This document shows, piece after piece, positions 44,354 to 52,281 of a DNA stretch of 64,000 bases. The number at the start of each line of letters is the position of its first letter. Positions within the stretch are counted from its first letter, which is position 1. The stretch covers positions 186,001 through 250,000 of the forward strand of contig NZ_JODY01000003.1 of the NCBI RefSeq assembly GCF_000718015.1, read 5' to 3'. A program made the position numbers and the translations under genes. Under the pieces are notes generated by a model. It was not told the DNA's origin. It searched no databases and was given only the letters and a program-made list of their open reading frames with translations. This DNA comes from Streptomyces catenulae (GTDB lineage Bacteria > Actinomycetota > Actinomycetes > Streptomycetales > Streptomycetaceae).

Positions 44354-45196
44354 ATGAAGCGTTCCGTCGTTCTTCCCGCTCTGGCCGTGCTGCTCGCCGT
44401 CACCGCCGCAGCGCCGTCCGCGGCCACGCCCGCACCGGCGCCCGGCGCGGCGCCGACCGCCGCGGAGCCGCACCGTCCGCGGCCGGACGCCTCGCTGCTG
44501 GACACCGTGGCGCGCCGCGGGGAGCTGCGGGTCTGTACGACCGGGGACTACCGGCCCTACACCTACCGGGACCCGAAGACCGGTGCGTACCGCGGTGTCG
44601 ACATCGACATGGCGAAGGACCTGGCGACGAGCCTGGACGCGAAGCCCCGGTATGTGGCGAGCACCTGGGCGTCGCTGGTCGGGGACCTCGCCGCGGGGCG
44701 GTGCGACATCGCCATGGGCGGCGTCTCGATCACCTTGCCGCGGGCCCGCGAGGTCGCGTTCACCGAGCCGACCCGGGAGGACGGCAAGACGCCGATCGTG
44801 CGCTGTGCGGACAAGGAGAAGTACGGGACGCTGGAGCAGATCGACCGGCCGGGGACGCGGGTGGTCGTCAATCCGGGCGGGACCAACGAGGAGTTCGCGC
44901 GGGCGCGGCTGAAACAGGCGAAGATCACCGTGCACCCGGACAACACCACGATCTTCGACGAGATCATCGCCGGGCGGGCCGATGTGATGATGACCGACGC
45001 GGGGGAGACCCGCTACCAGGCGAAGATCCACCCGGAGCTGTGCGCGCTCCACCCCGACGAGCCGTTCACCTTCTCCGAGAAGGCGTACGCCGTGCCGCGC
45101 GGCGACGCCGACTTCACCGCCTACGTCGACCAGTGGGTGCACCTGGCGACGCACGACGGCACGTACCGGAAGTACGAGGACGCCTGGATGAAGTGA
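44354..45196 (+). CDS. secreted cyclohexadienyl-dehydratase-like periplasmic-binding-fold protein
   Basis: A 280-residue exported protein with a signal peptide (MKRSVVLPALAVLLAVTAAAPS). It has the type 2 periplasmic-binding fold and aligns closely, from memory, with PheC cyclohexadienyl dehydratase: LRVCTTGDYRPYTYRDP, DIAMGGVSITLPRAREV, DGKTPIVRCADKEKYGTLEQI, VVVNPGGTNEEFARARLKQA, VHPDNTTIFDEIIAGRADVMM, HPELCALHPDEPF and YVDQWVHLA. PheC converts prephenate or arogenate to phenylpyruvate or phenylalanine. An amino-acid-binding role is the alternative, but no ABC permease is adjacent. The ATG follows AGGAG. Confidence 0.75.
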   Translation: MKRSVVLPALAVLLAVTAAAPSAATPAPAPGAAPTAAEPHRPRPDASLLDTVARRGELRVCTTGDYRPYTYRDPKTGAYRGVDIDMAKDLATSLDAKPRYVASTWASLVGDLAAGRCDIAMGGVSITLPRAREVAFTEPTREDGKTPIVRCADKEKYGTLEQIDRPGTRVVVNPGGTNEEFARARLKQAKITVHPDNTTIFDEIIAGRADVMMTDAGETRYQAKIHPELCALHPDEPFTFSEKAYAVPRGDADFTAYVDQWVHLATHDGTYRKYEDAWMK

Positions 45197-45253
45197 CCCG
45201 GGATGGCGGGGCGGCCCGGGCGCGGACGTACCGCCCGGGGCGCCCGGCACCCG

Positions 45254-45724
45254 TCAGACCAGCCACTTCCCGGCGCGCATCAGGGTCCGGCCGGACATCT
45301 CGGGGACCGTGCCCCACGCCTGGATCACCTCCGGGGTGACCTGGAAGAAGACGTACGAGGGATGGTCCGCGCGGGGGTCCCAGCCGTCCTTGGCGGCGAA
45401 GGCGTCGCCGACCCCGTCCGGCAGCTCCTCGCGGGGCAGCATGCGGGCGGTGCCGTGGACCAGGACCACGTCCCGGGGGTGGCCGAAGGCGAGCCGGGCC
45501 CGTCCCGAGGCGCACAGGTTGCGGCCCGTCGGATTGGTGTCGCGGGTGGCCAGCCAGACCGTCTCGCCGTCCCACCAGAAGGCGAGCGGGACCAGACACG
45601 GTTCGCCGGTGGCGTCGGCGGTGGCGATCCATACGTCGTTGTCCCGTGCCAGCCGTGCCAGCGCCTCACGCTTGCGCCGCTCCGGGCTGCGGGGGCCGTC
45701 GGGGGAAGATCCGGTATCCGTCAT
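45254..45724 (-). CDS. pyridoxamine 5'-phosphate oxidase family flavin/F420-binding protein
   Basis: A split-beta-barrel protein of 156 residues, of the PPOX-class flavin or F420-dependent group common in actinomycetes. Typical segments are VWIATADATGEPCLVPLAFWWDGETVWLAT, ASGRARLAFGHPRDVVLVHGTARML and a C-terminal PSYVFFQVTPEVIQAWGTVPE. The cofactor cannot be decided from sequence. It stands alone, convergent with the PheC-like gene and divergent from the sugar ABC operon. Confidence 0.82.
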   Translation of the reverse strand: MTDTGSSPDGPRSPERRKREALARLARDNDVWIATADATGEPCLVPLAFWWDGETVWLATRDTNPTGRNLCASGRARLAFGHPRDVVLVHGTARMLPREELPDGVGDAFAAKDGWDPRADHPSYVFFQVTPEVIQAWGTVPEMSGRTLMRAGKWLV

Positions 45725-46027
45725 GGCAGAGGAGGCTAGGGTGCGGGCGCCCGGCCCACAACGGCGCGGGAGCGACCGGGCGGGGCGGCCCCGCCCGGAC
45801 CCGCCCGGCGGCATCCGTTTCTTCCGGTCCGCCCCGCGGTCCCGCTCCGGGGCCGCCCCTGGGCTACGCTCCCGGGCCGGAGCCACCGCCACCGGCCCGG
45901 CGCCAGACCCCACGAACCGGTACAGATCGCAGGTAACGGATACTTGGTCGGTTGGGGCCGACGTTCCCGGAACGGTACGCGGCGACTCCCCGACAGAGCG
46001 TGACAATCGGCGGAAGGGCAAGACCTC
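45725..46027. other. promoter region of the sugar ABC operon
   Basis: This 303-base gap separates divergent genes. The part near 45920-45960 (GGTACAGATCGCAGGTAACG, then GATACTTGGTCGG) is AT-richer and may hold the operon promoter. No gene or clear operator is seen. Confidence 0.45.
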
Positions 46028-47041
46028 GTGGCAAGGGTTCGAAGAGGCGTACGCGTCATGGGCGCCGTGCTGGCTGCGGTGCTCGGCGCCTCCCTCGCGG
46101 GGTGCAGCAGCACCGGAGGCAAACGTGCCGAGGACGCACGGGCGGCGCAGGCCGCCGGTGGCAAGGCGGCGGTGAACACCCCCAGGTGGACCTTTGCGAT
46201 GGTCACCCACTCCGGGGACGGCGACACCTTCTGGGACATCGTCCAGAACGGCGCACAGCAGGCCGCGGCCAAGGACAACATCAAGTTCGTCTACGGCCAC
46301 GACAAGGAGGCCCAGCGGCAGAGCCAGCTGGTGCAGTCCTACATCGACCAGAAGGTCGACGGTCTGATCGTCACCCTCGCCAAGCCCGACGCCATGAAGG
46401 ACGTCGTGGCCAAGGCGGAGAAGGCCGGGATCCCGGTGATCACGGTGAACTCCGGCGCCGAGGACTCCAAGAAGTTCGGCGCGCTCAGCCACATCGGGCA
46501 GGACGAGACGGTCGCCGGTGAGGCGGTCGGCGAGGAGCTGAACCACCGCGGCCGCAAGAAGGCCCTCTGCGTCCTGCACGAGCAGGGCAACGTCGGCCAC
46601 GAGCAGCGCTGCGACGGCACGAAGAAGGCGTTCAAGGGCGAGCTGGAGAAGCTGTACGTCGAGGGCACCAACATGCCGGACGTGCAGTCGTCCATCGAGT
46701 CCAAGCTCCAGGCCGACCCGTCGATCGACGCGGTCGTCACCCTCGGCGCGCCCTTCGCGCCCACCGCCGTCAAGGCCAAGGAGCAGGCCGGCAGCAAGGC
46801 GGAGGTTGACACCTTCGACCTCAATGCGCAGGTCGCCGACGGTCTCAAGGACGGCTCGCTCGGCTTCGCCGTCGACCAGCAGCCCTACCTCCAGGGGTAC
46901 GAGGCCGTCGATCTGCTGTGGCTGTACAAGTACAACTCCGACATGCTCGGCGGCGGCAAGCCGGTGCTCACCGGACCGCAGGTGATCACCAAGAAGGACG
47001 CCGCGGCGCTCCAGGAGTACACGAAGCGGGGCACCCGATGA
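46028..47041 (+). CDS. sugar ABC transporter substrate-binding lipoprotein
   Basis: Ribose/fructose-type binding protein (periplasmic-binding-protein type 1 fold), 337 residues, anchored as a lipoprotein: lipobox LAGC with Cys26 after a hydrophobic segment. Family traits are AMVTHSGDGDTFWDIVQNGAQQAA, QKVDGLIVTLAKPDAM, GIPVITVNSGAEDS and SLGFAVDQQPYLQGYEAVDLL. The GTG start has GGAAGG upstream. Its stop overlaps the permease start by ATGA. The sugar is not visible from sequence; pentose, fructose or inositol are all possible. Confidence 0.88.
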   Translation: MARVRRGVRVMGAVLAAVLGASLAGCSSTGGKRAEDARAAQAAGGKAAVNTPRWTFAMVTHSGDGDTFWDIVQNGAQQAAAKDNIKFVYGHDKEAQRQSQLVQSYIDQKVDGLIVTLAKPDAMKDVVAKAEKAGIPVITVNSGAEDSKKFGALSHIGQDETVAGEAVGEELNHRGRKKALCVLHEQGNVGHEQRCDGTKKAFKGELEKLYVEGTNMPDVQSSIESKLQADPSIDAVVTLGAPFAPTAVKAKEQAGSKAEVDTFDLNAQVADGLKDGSLGFAVDQQPYLQGYEAVDLLWLYKYNSDMLGGGKPVLTGPQVITKKDAAALQEYTKRGTR

Positions 47042-48105
47042 GCCCGGCCGGAACCGGTGCCTCCACCACCCTCGCGGACGCGGCGTCCGGCGATGAGCGG
47101 CTGCTGCGCCGCTCCCCGCTGCACCGTCTGATGGGCCGCCCCGAGCTGGGTTCGGTCGTCGGAGCCGTCGCGGTCTTCGTCTTCTTCGCCTGCGTCGCCG
47201 AACCCTTCCTGCGCGCCTCCAGCCTCTCCACTGTGCTGTACGCCTCGTCGACGATCGGCATCATGGCGGTCCCCGTCGCGCTGCTGATGATCGGCGGGGA
47301 GTTCGATCTGTCGGCCGGGGTGATGGTGGTCAGCTCGGCGCTGATCTCGTCGATGTTCAGCTACCAGATGACCGCCAACACCTGGGTCGGTGTCGGGGTG
47401 TCGTTGCTGGTCACGCTGGCCATCGGGTTCTTCAACGGCTTTCTGCTGACCCGTACGAAGCTGCCCAGCTTCATCATCACGCTCGGTACGTTCTTCATGC
47501 TGACCGGCCTCAACCTCGGCTTCACCAAGCTGATCAGCGGCACCGTCTCCACGAAGACCATCGCCGACATGGAGGGCTTCGACTCCGCCCGCGCCGTCTT
47601 CGCCTCGCATCTGACGCTCGGCGGCGTCGACATCCAGATCACCATCCTGTGGTGGCTCGTGCTGGTCGCCGTCGCCACCTGGATCCTGCTGCGCACCCGC
47701 GTCGGCAACTGGATCTTCGCGGTGGGCGGCGGCGACGACGCGGCCCGCGCGGTCGGCGTCCCGGTCGTCAAGACCAAGATCGGGCTCTACATGGGCGTCG
47801 CCCTCGCCGCCTGGATCTCCGGCCAGCACCTGCTGTTCTCGTACGACGCGATCCAGTCCGGCGACGGCGTCGGCAACGAGTTCCTGTACATCATCGCGGC
47901 GGTCGTCGGCGGCTGTCTGATGACCGGCGGCTACGGCTCGGCGATCGGCTCCGCCGTCGGCGCGTTCATCTTCGGGATGACCAGCAAGGGCATCGTCTAC
48001 GCACAGTGGAACCCGGACTGGTTCAAGTTCTTCCTCGGGGCGATGCTGCTGCTCGCCACACTGCTGAACGCCTGGGTGCGCAAACGGGCGGAGGAGAAGG
48101 CATGA
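47038..48105 (+). CDS. sugar ABC transporter permease (RbsC/FrcC type)
   Basis: Membrane permease of 355 residues with about ten hydrophobic segments. The conserved core includes [20 protein letters not shown] near residue 80, [18 protein letters not shown] and [20 protein letters not shown] (the coupling-helix EAA-like loop) and a long [20 protein letters not shown] segment. It is overlapped by four bases with genes on both sides, so it is part of one translationally coupled transporter operon. Confidence 0.9.
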   Translation: MSPAGTGASTTLADAASGDERLLRRSPLHRLMGRPELGSVVGAVAVFVFFACVAEPFLRASSLSTVLYASSTIGIMAVPVALLMIGGEFDLSAGVMVVSSALISSMFSYQMTANTWVGVGVSLLVTLAIGFFNGFLLTRTKLPSFIITLGTFFMLTGLNLGFTKLISGTVSTKTIADMEGFDSARAVFASHLTLGGVDIQITILWWLVLVAVATWILLRTRVGNWIFAVGGGDDAARAVGVPVVKTKIGLYMGVALAAWISGQHLLFSYDAIQSGDGVGNEFLYIIAAVVGGCLMTGGYGSAIGSAVGAFIFGMTSKGIVYAQWNPDWFKFFLGAMLLLATLLNAWVRKRAEEKA

Positions 48106-48911
48106 CGGCGCTCGTCGAGCTGGCCGACGTCAGCAAGTTCTACGGCAACGTCAAGGCGCTGGAGGGCGTCTCGCTGGAGGTGCACGCCGGGGAGATCACC
48201 TGCGTGCTCGGCGACAACGGCGCCGGTAAGTCCACCCTCATCAAGATCATCGCGGGGCTGCACCAGCACGACGCGGGCACCTTCACCATCGACGGGGAGG
48301 AGACCCGCCTGGTCAACCCGCGCGACGCCCTCGACCGCGGTATCGCCACCGTCTACCAGGACCTCGCCGTCGTCCCGCTGATGCCGGTCTGGCGGAACTT
48401 CTTCCTCGGCTCCGAGCCGACCCTGGGCCGCGGCCCGTTCCGCCGCCTGGATGTGCGCACCATGCGCGAGACGACCCGTAGCGAACTGCTGCGGATGGGC
48501 ATCGACCTGCGCGACGTCGACCAGCCCATCGGCACCCTCTCCGGCGGTGAGCGGCAGTGCGTCGCCATCGCCCGCGCCGTCTACTTCGGCGCCAAGGTCC
48601 TCGTCCTGGACGAGCCGACGGCGGCGCTCGGCGTCAAGCAGTCCGGCGTCGTCCTGAAGTACGTCGCAGCCGCCCGGGACGCCGGGCTCGGCGTGGTGTT
48701 GATCACCCACAACCCGCACCACGCCTACCTCGTCGGGGACCGCTTCGTCCTGCTCAAGCGGGGGGCGATGGCCGGTAGCCACGCCCGGTCGGAGATCTCG
48801 CTGGAGGAGCTGACCCGCCAAATGGCGGGCGGCAGCGAGCTGGAGCAGCTCAGCCACGAGCTGGCCCGCGAGGCACCCGGGGAATTCCCCGGGGGCCACC
48901 GCCCCGGCTGA
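48102..48911 (+). CDS. sugar ABC transporter ATP-binding protein (single nucleotide-binding domain)
   Basis: ATPase of 269 residues: Walker [14 protein letters not shown] near residue 37, Q-loop [10 protein letters not shown], signature [16 protein letters not shown] near 145 and Walker [14 protein letters not shown] near 165. Ribose-type transporters usually have two fused ABC domains; this one has a single domain like the FrcA type and must work as a homodimer. It ends with an acidic Ser/Glu/Gly-rich tail. It is the third gene of the operon, overlapping the permease by ATGA. Confidence 0.9.
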   Translation: MTALVELADVSKFYGNVKALEGVSLEVHAGEITCVLGDNGAGKSTLIKIIAGLHQHDAGTFTIDGEETRLVNPRDALDRGIATVYQDLAVVPLMPVWRNFFLGSEPTLGRGPFRRLDVRTMRETTRSELLRMGIDLRDVDQPIGTLSGGERQCVAIARAVYFGAKVLVLDEPTAALGVKQSGVVLKYVAAARDAGLGVVLITHNPHHAYLVGDRFVLLKRGAMAGSHARSEISLEELTRQMAGGSELEQLSHELAREAPGEFPGGHRPG

Positions 48912-49171
48912 GCACGCCGGGGGGCGCGCGGCGCATGCGCCCGCGCCCCCACGCCGCGGTGCGCCGGACCTGGCCGGTGATGCACAATCGCACCAAACCC
49001 GTGCACCCGGGGGTCTCGACGACCGGAAGGGAAGGCCCCCGCACCGCAGCCCCGGCGGAACCCCCGCCCGCAGACCGAGGCCCGACCGGCCTCCCGACCC
49101 GCAGGGACGAGACGACTCTTGCGCGCACACAGCCGACCGGGCCACCACCGCAGCCACGGCGAGGTGGGCCG

Positions 49172-50293
49172 ATGAGCACGTACCGTGAACGCGTCCCGAG
49201 GGGGCCCGCCCGGGCGACCGTGCTGCGTACCGCCGGGACCCGCGAGCGCCGCTCGCACCTGACCGCCCCGCGGGTGCCGACCGTCGGTATCGACATCGGC
49301 GGCACCAAGGTCATGGCGGGCGTCGTCGACGCCGACGGAGCGATCCTGGAGCAGGTCCGCACCGAGACGCCGGACAAGTCCAAGAGCCCGAAGGTCGTCG
49401 AGGACACCATCACCGAGCTGGTCCTCGACCTCTCCGACCGCCACGATGTGCACGCGGTCGGCATCGGCGCCGCCGGGTGGGTCGACGCGGACCGCTCCAA
49501 CGTCCTCTTCGCCCCGCATCTGAACTGGCGCAACGAACCGCTCCGTGACCGCCTCGCGGGCCGTCTCGCCGTCCCCGTCATGGTCGACAACGACGCCAAC
49601 ACCGCCGCCTGGGCGGAGTGGCGGTTCGGCGCCGGACGCGGCGAGGACCACCTCGTCATGATCACGCTGGGCACCGGCATCGGCGGCGCGATCCTGGAGG
49701 ACGGCCAGGTCAAGCGGGGCAAGTACGGGGTGGCCGGAGAGTTCGGCCATATGCAGGTGGTGCCCGGCGGGCACCGCTGCCCGTGCGGCAACCGCGGCTG
49801 CTGGGAGCAGTACAGCTCCGGCAACGCCCTGGTCCGCGAGGCCCGGGAGCTGGCCGCCGCCGACTCACCGGTCGCGTACAACATCATCGAGCGGGTCGGC
49901 GGCCACGTCCCCGACATCACCGGGCCGCTCATCACCGAGCTGGCGCGGGAGGGCGACGCGATGTGCGTCGAACTGCTCGCCGAGATCGGCCAGTGGCTGG
50001 GCGTCGGCATCGCCAACCTCGCCGCCGCCCTCGACCCGTCCTGCTTCGTCATCGGCGGTGGCGTCAGCGCCGCCGACGACCTGCTGATCGGCCCCGCCAC
50101 GGACGCCTTCCGCCGCACCCTCACCGGCCGCGGCTACCGCCCCGAGGCGCGCATCGCCAAGGCGCAGCTGGGCCCCGAGGCCGGGATGGTCGGCGCCGCG
50201 GATCTCGCCCGGCTGGTCGCCCGCCGCTTCCGGCGCGCCAACCGCCGCCGGGTCGAGCGCTACGAACGCTACGAACGGACCGGCCGCCGATGA
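49172..50293 (+). CDS. ROK family sugar kinase (glucokinase-like)
   Basis: ROK kinase of 373 residues. The ATP-binding motif is VGIDIGGTKVMAG near residue 38, the substrate Glu-His region GEFGHMQVVPGGHRCPCGN carries the zinc-binding CxCGxxGCW motif near residue 205, and VMVDNDANTAAW is the catalytic Asp region. It aligns with Streptomyces glucokinase but has a 35-residue basic N-terminal extension with no helix-turn-helix, so it is a kinase rather than a ROK repressor. The ATG follows GAGGTGG. It is 260 bases downstream of the ABC operon and would phosphorylate the imported sugar. Confidence 0.87.
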   Translation: MSTYRERVPRGPARATVLRTAGTRERRSHLTAPRVPTVGIDIGGTKVMAGVVDADGAILEQVRTETPDKSKSPKVVEDTITELVLDLSDRHDVHAVGIGAAGWVDADRSNVLFAPHLNWRNEPLRDRLAGRLAVPVMVDNDANTAAWAEWRFGAGRGEDHLVMITLGTGIGGAILEDGQVKRGKYGVAGEFGHMQVVPGGHRCPCGNRGCWEQYSSGNALVREARELAAADSPVAYNIIERVGGHVPDITGPLITELAREGDAMCVELLAEIGQWLGVGIANLAAALDPSCFVIGGGVSAADDLLIGPATDAFRRTLTGRGYRPEARIAKAQLGPEAGMVGAADLARLVARRFRRANRRRVERYERYERTGRR

Positions 50294-50856
50294 CCACCCA
50301 GGACCTCACGGGCGCCGCCGCCCCGCCGCCCGCCGCCACCCCGCGGCGCGGAACGCCCCGCTGGCTGATGGCGGTGATCGTCTTCCTGCTGATCACCATC
50401 CCCGCGGGCTACATCGTCATCTCCGCGGAGCAGAGCCGCGACAGCGGCGAGATGAAGGAGGCCGAGGCCGCCGCGACGGGCCTGACCAACGCCTTCCCGT
50501 CCAAGGTGCAGCAACGGATCTACAACGTCCCGGTGCCGCTCGGCTCCACACCCGTCTACTACTACGAGACGAACTCCTGGGACACCAGCTCGCTCTACGT
50601 CCAGTTCCGGACCAACGGCGTGGGCCTGGCCCGCTATCTCAAGGAGATCGGCTCCAGCACCGACGCGCTCAAGAAGGGCGAGGTCACCATCACGCCCCGG
50701 CAGGCGGCACAGGTCGGCTGGGACTTCACCGGCGACGGCCAGTTCGCCGGTCTGCGCGAACACCGCGCCGAGCCGCAGCCCTCGCAGCAGATCACGGTGA
50801 GCTTCGACGAGCCGGGGCACCCTGTGGTGCACACCGTCTCGACCGTCACGTTCTGA
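50290..50856 (+). CDS. membrane-anchored protein of unknown function
   Basis: A 188-residue protein with a cytoplasmic proline-rich N-terminus, one membrane helix (WLMAVIVFLLITIPAGYIVI, residues about 26-45) and an extracytoplasmic domain of about 140 residues predicted to be mostly beta. I do not recognise a family. The ATG overlaps the ROK stop by four bases (ATGA), so it is expressed with the sugar kinase, but its role in sugar use is unclear. Confidence 0.7.
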   Translation: MTTQDLTGAAAPPPAATPRRGTPRWLMAVIVFLLITIPAGYIVISAEQSRDSGEMKEAEAAATGLTNAFPSKVQQRIYNVPVPLGSTPVYYYETNSWDTSSLYVQFRTNGVGLARYLKEIGSSTDALKKGEVTITPRQAAQVGWDFTGDGQFAGLREHRAEPQPSQQITVSFDEPGHPVVHTVSTVTF

Positions 50857-51027
50857 CCGGCGGCCGGGCCCGGCACCTGCCGCCGGTACTCCGGACGGCT
50901 GAGGCCGACGGGCGGTTGCCGCGGCGGGGCTTCCCCGGGCCGGGCGGTCGGCGATCATGTCGGGGCGCCGGGCCCGGCCCGGGTCCGGTGACCGCCGCGG
51001 CGGACGGCCCGGATCCCGAGGAACCCG

Positions 51028-51600
51028 ATGCGCACGCTGATCAGCACCGCCTTCATCTCGCTCGACGGCGTCGTGGAAGCCCCCGGCGGCGAGCCCGGCT
51101 ACCGCAACTCCGGATGGACGTTCAACGACGTCGACTTCCTGCCGGAGGCGTACGAGATCAAGCGCCGCGAGCAGACGCAGGCCACCGCGCTGCTGCTGGG
51201 CCGGGTCAGCTACCAGGCGTTCAGCCCGATCTGGCCGGACGTGGCGGAATTCGCCGGGTACCTCGCGATGCCCAAGTACGTCGTCTCCACCACCCTCACC
51301 GAGGACGACCTGGTCACGAACTGGGGCGGGACCACGATCCTGCGCTCCCTCGACGAGGTCGCCGCCCTCAAGGAGACCGCGGGTGGCCCGATCCTGGTCA
51401 ACGGCAGCGCCACCCTCAACCACCACCTCTCCGACGCCGGGCTGATCGACCGCTACCACCTGCTGGTCTTCCCGCTGCTCCTCGGCGCGGGCAAGCGCCT
51501 GTTCAGCACCGCCGACCGGCCCACCCGGAAACTGCGGCTGACCGAGCACACGACGTACCCCAACGGGCTCCAGCTGAACGTCCTCGACGTGGTGCGCTGA
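51028..51600 (+). CDS. dihydrofolate reductase family protein (RibD C-terminal-like)
   Basis: A 190-residue protein of the RibD_C/dihydrofolate-reductase-like fold: MRTLISTAFISLDGVVEAPG, ALLLGRVSYQAFSPIWP, KYVVSTTLTEDDLVTNW, GGPILVNGSATLNHHL and DRYHLLVFPLLLGAGKRLF are all typical. Such stand-alone proteins are NAD(P)H-dependent reductases of unknown substrate and are not true folate enzymes. Weak AGGAA before the ATG. Convergent with the YbaB-like gene. Confidence 0.88.
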   Translation: MRTLISTAFISLDGVVEAPGGEPGYRNSGWTFNDVDFLPEAYEIKRREQTQATALLLGRVSYQAFSPIWPDVAEFAGYLAMPKYVVSTTLTEDDLVTNWGGTTILRSLDEVAALKETAGGPILVNGSATLNHHLSDAGLIDRYHLLVFPLLLGAGKRLFSTADRPTRKLRLTEHTTYPNGLQLNVLDVVR

Positions 51601-51630
51601 CGCTCCCGGCGCGCCCCGCGCCGCGGCCGG

Positions 51631-52059
51631 TCAGCGTTTCCCCGGCCCGTCCTCCGCGGACGGCACCGGGGCGGTGAAACCGGCCGCCTGCGGGTCGGTG
51701 AGCGGGGAGGCCCGCAGGTGCCGGTTCTCGGTGCGGAGGCCGTCGGCCAGGCTCAGCATGCCCTCGGTGAACTCGCCGACCTGCTGCTTCCGCATCTCCC
51801 GCAGCGTCGACTGCGCGGCGGCGACCGCGGTGACGACCATCTCCTCCAGCGACTGCGGATCCTCCGGATCGATGACGGACGGGTCCACCCGCAGCGAGGT
51901 CAGCATCCCGTCGGCGTCCACCTTCGCGGTCACCAGCCCGCCACGCGCATGCCCGGTCATCTCGCTGTCCTTGAGCCCGCCCAGACCGGCGAGGTTCCCC
52001 TGGAGGTCACGCATCCGCCGGGTGAGCGCGGCGATGTCGAAGGACGGGCTGTCGGCCAT
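51631..52059 (-). CDS. YbaB/EbfC-like nucleoid-associated protein
   Basis: A 142-residue protein of the YbaB/EbfC group. An N-terminal helix (DIAALTRRMRDLQGNLAGLGG) leads to the conserved beta core SEMTGHARGGLVTAKVDADGMLTSLRVDPSVID and a second helix EEMVVTAVAAAQSTLREMRK. It lacks recR or dnaX neighbours, so it is not the housekeeping copy; such extra copies often lie beside ESX-type secretion and giant-protein genes in Streptomyces. The ATG follows GAGGAG. The terminator between it and the giant gene upstream suggests a separate promoter. Confidence 0.85.
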   Translation of the reverse strand: MADSPSFDIAALTRRMRDLQGNLAGLGGLKDSEMTGHARGGLVTAKVDADGMLTSLRVDPSVIDPEDPQSLEEMVVTAVAAAQSTLREMRKQQVGEFTEGMLSLADGLRTENRHLRASPLTDPQAAGFTAPVPSAEDGPGKR

Positions 52060-52241
52060 GGCGGGGCTCCTCGGGGGTGCGGAAGGGGACGGACCGGGCC
52101 GCGCGGCGTGCGCGGGCGCACCGCGGGCCACCGGCGGCAGGCGGCAGCGGTCCACGGCCATCCTGCGGCCCGGCCCGGCACCGGCCCAGGTCCCTGTTCG
52201 GGGGATCTCCGCCTCCGGCACGGCGGCGCAGCCACGAGGCC

Positions 52242-52275
52242 GGGCCGGGGCGCTCCCCGCGGAGCGCCCCGGCCC
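52242..52275 (-). terminator. strong hairpin terminator of the giant gene
   Basis: Perfect 15-base arms (52242-52256 and 52261-52275) with a four-base CCGC loop, starting six bases beyond the giant gene's stop codon. Confidence 0.9.
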
Positions 52276-52281
52276 GCCCGG

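Noticed and set aside
48912..49171. N-terminal extension of the ROK kinase from 48935
   Set aside because: Pro/Arg/Thr-rich, unlike any kinase or helix-turn-helix; the ATG at 49172 has a good ribosome site.
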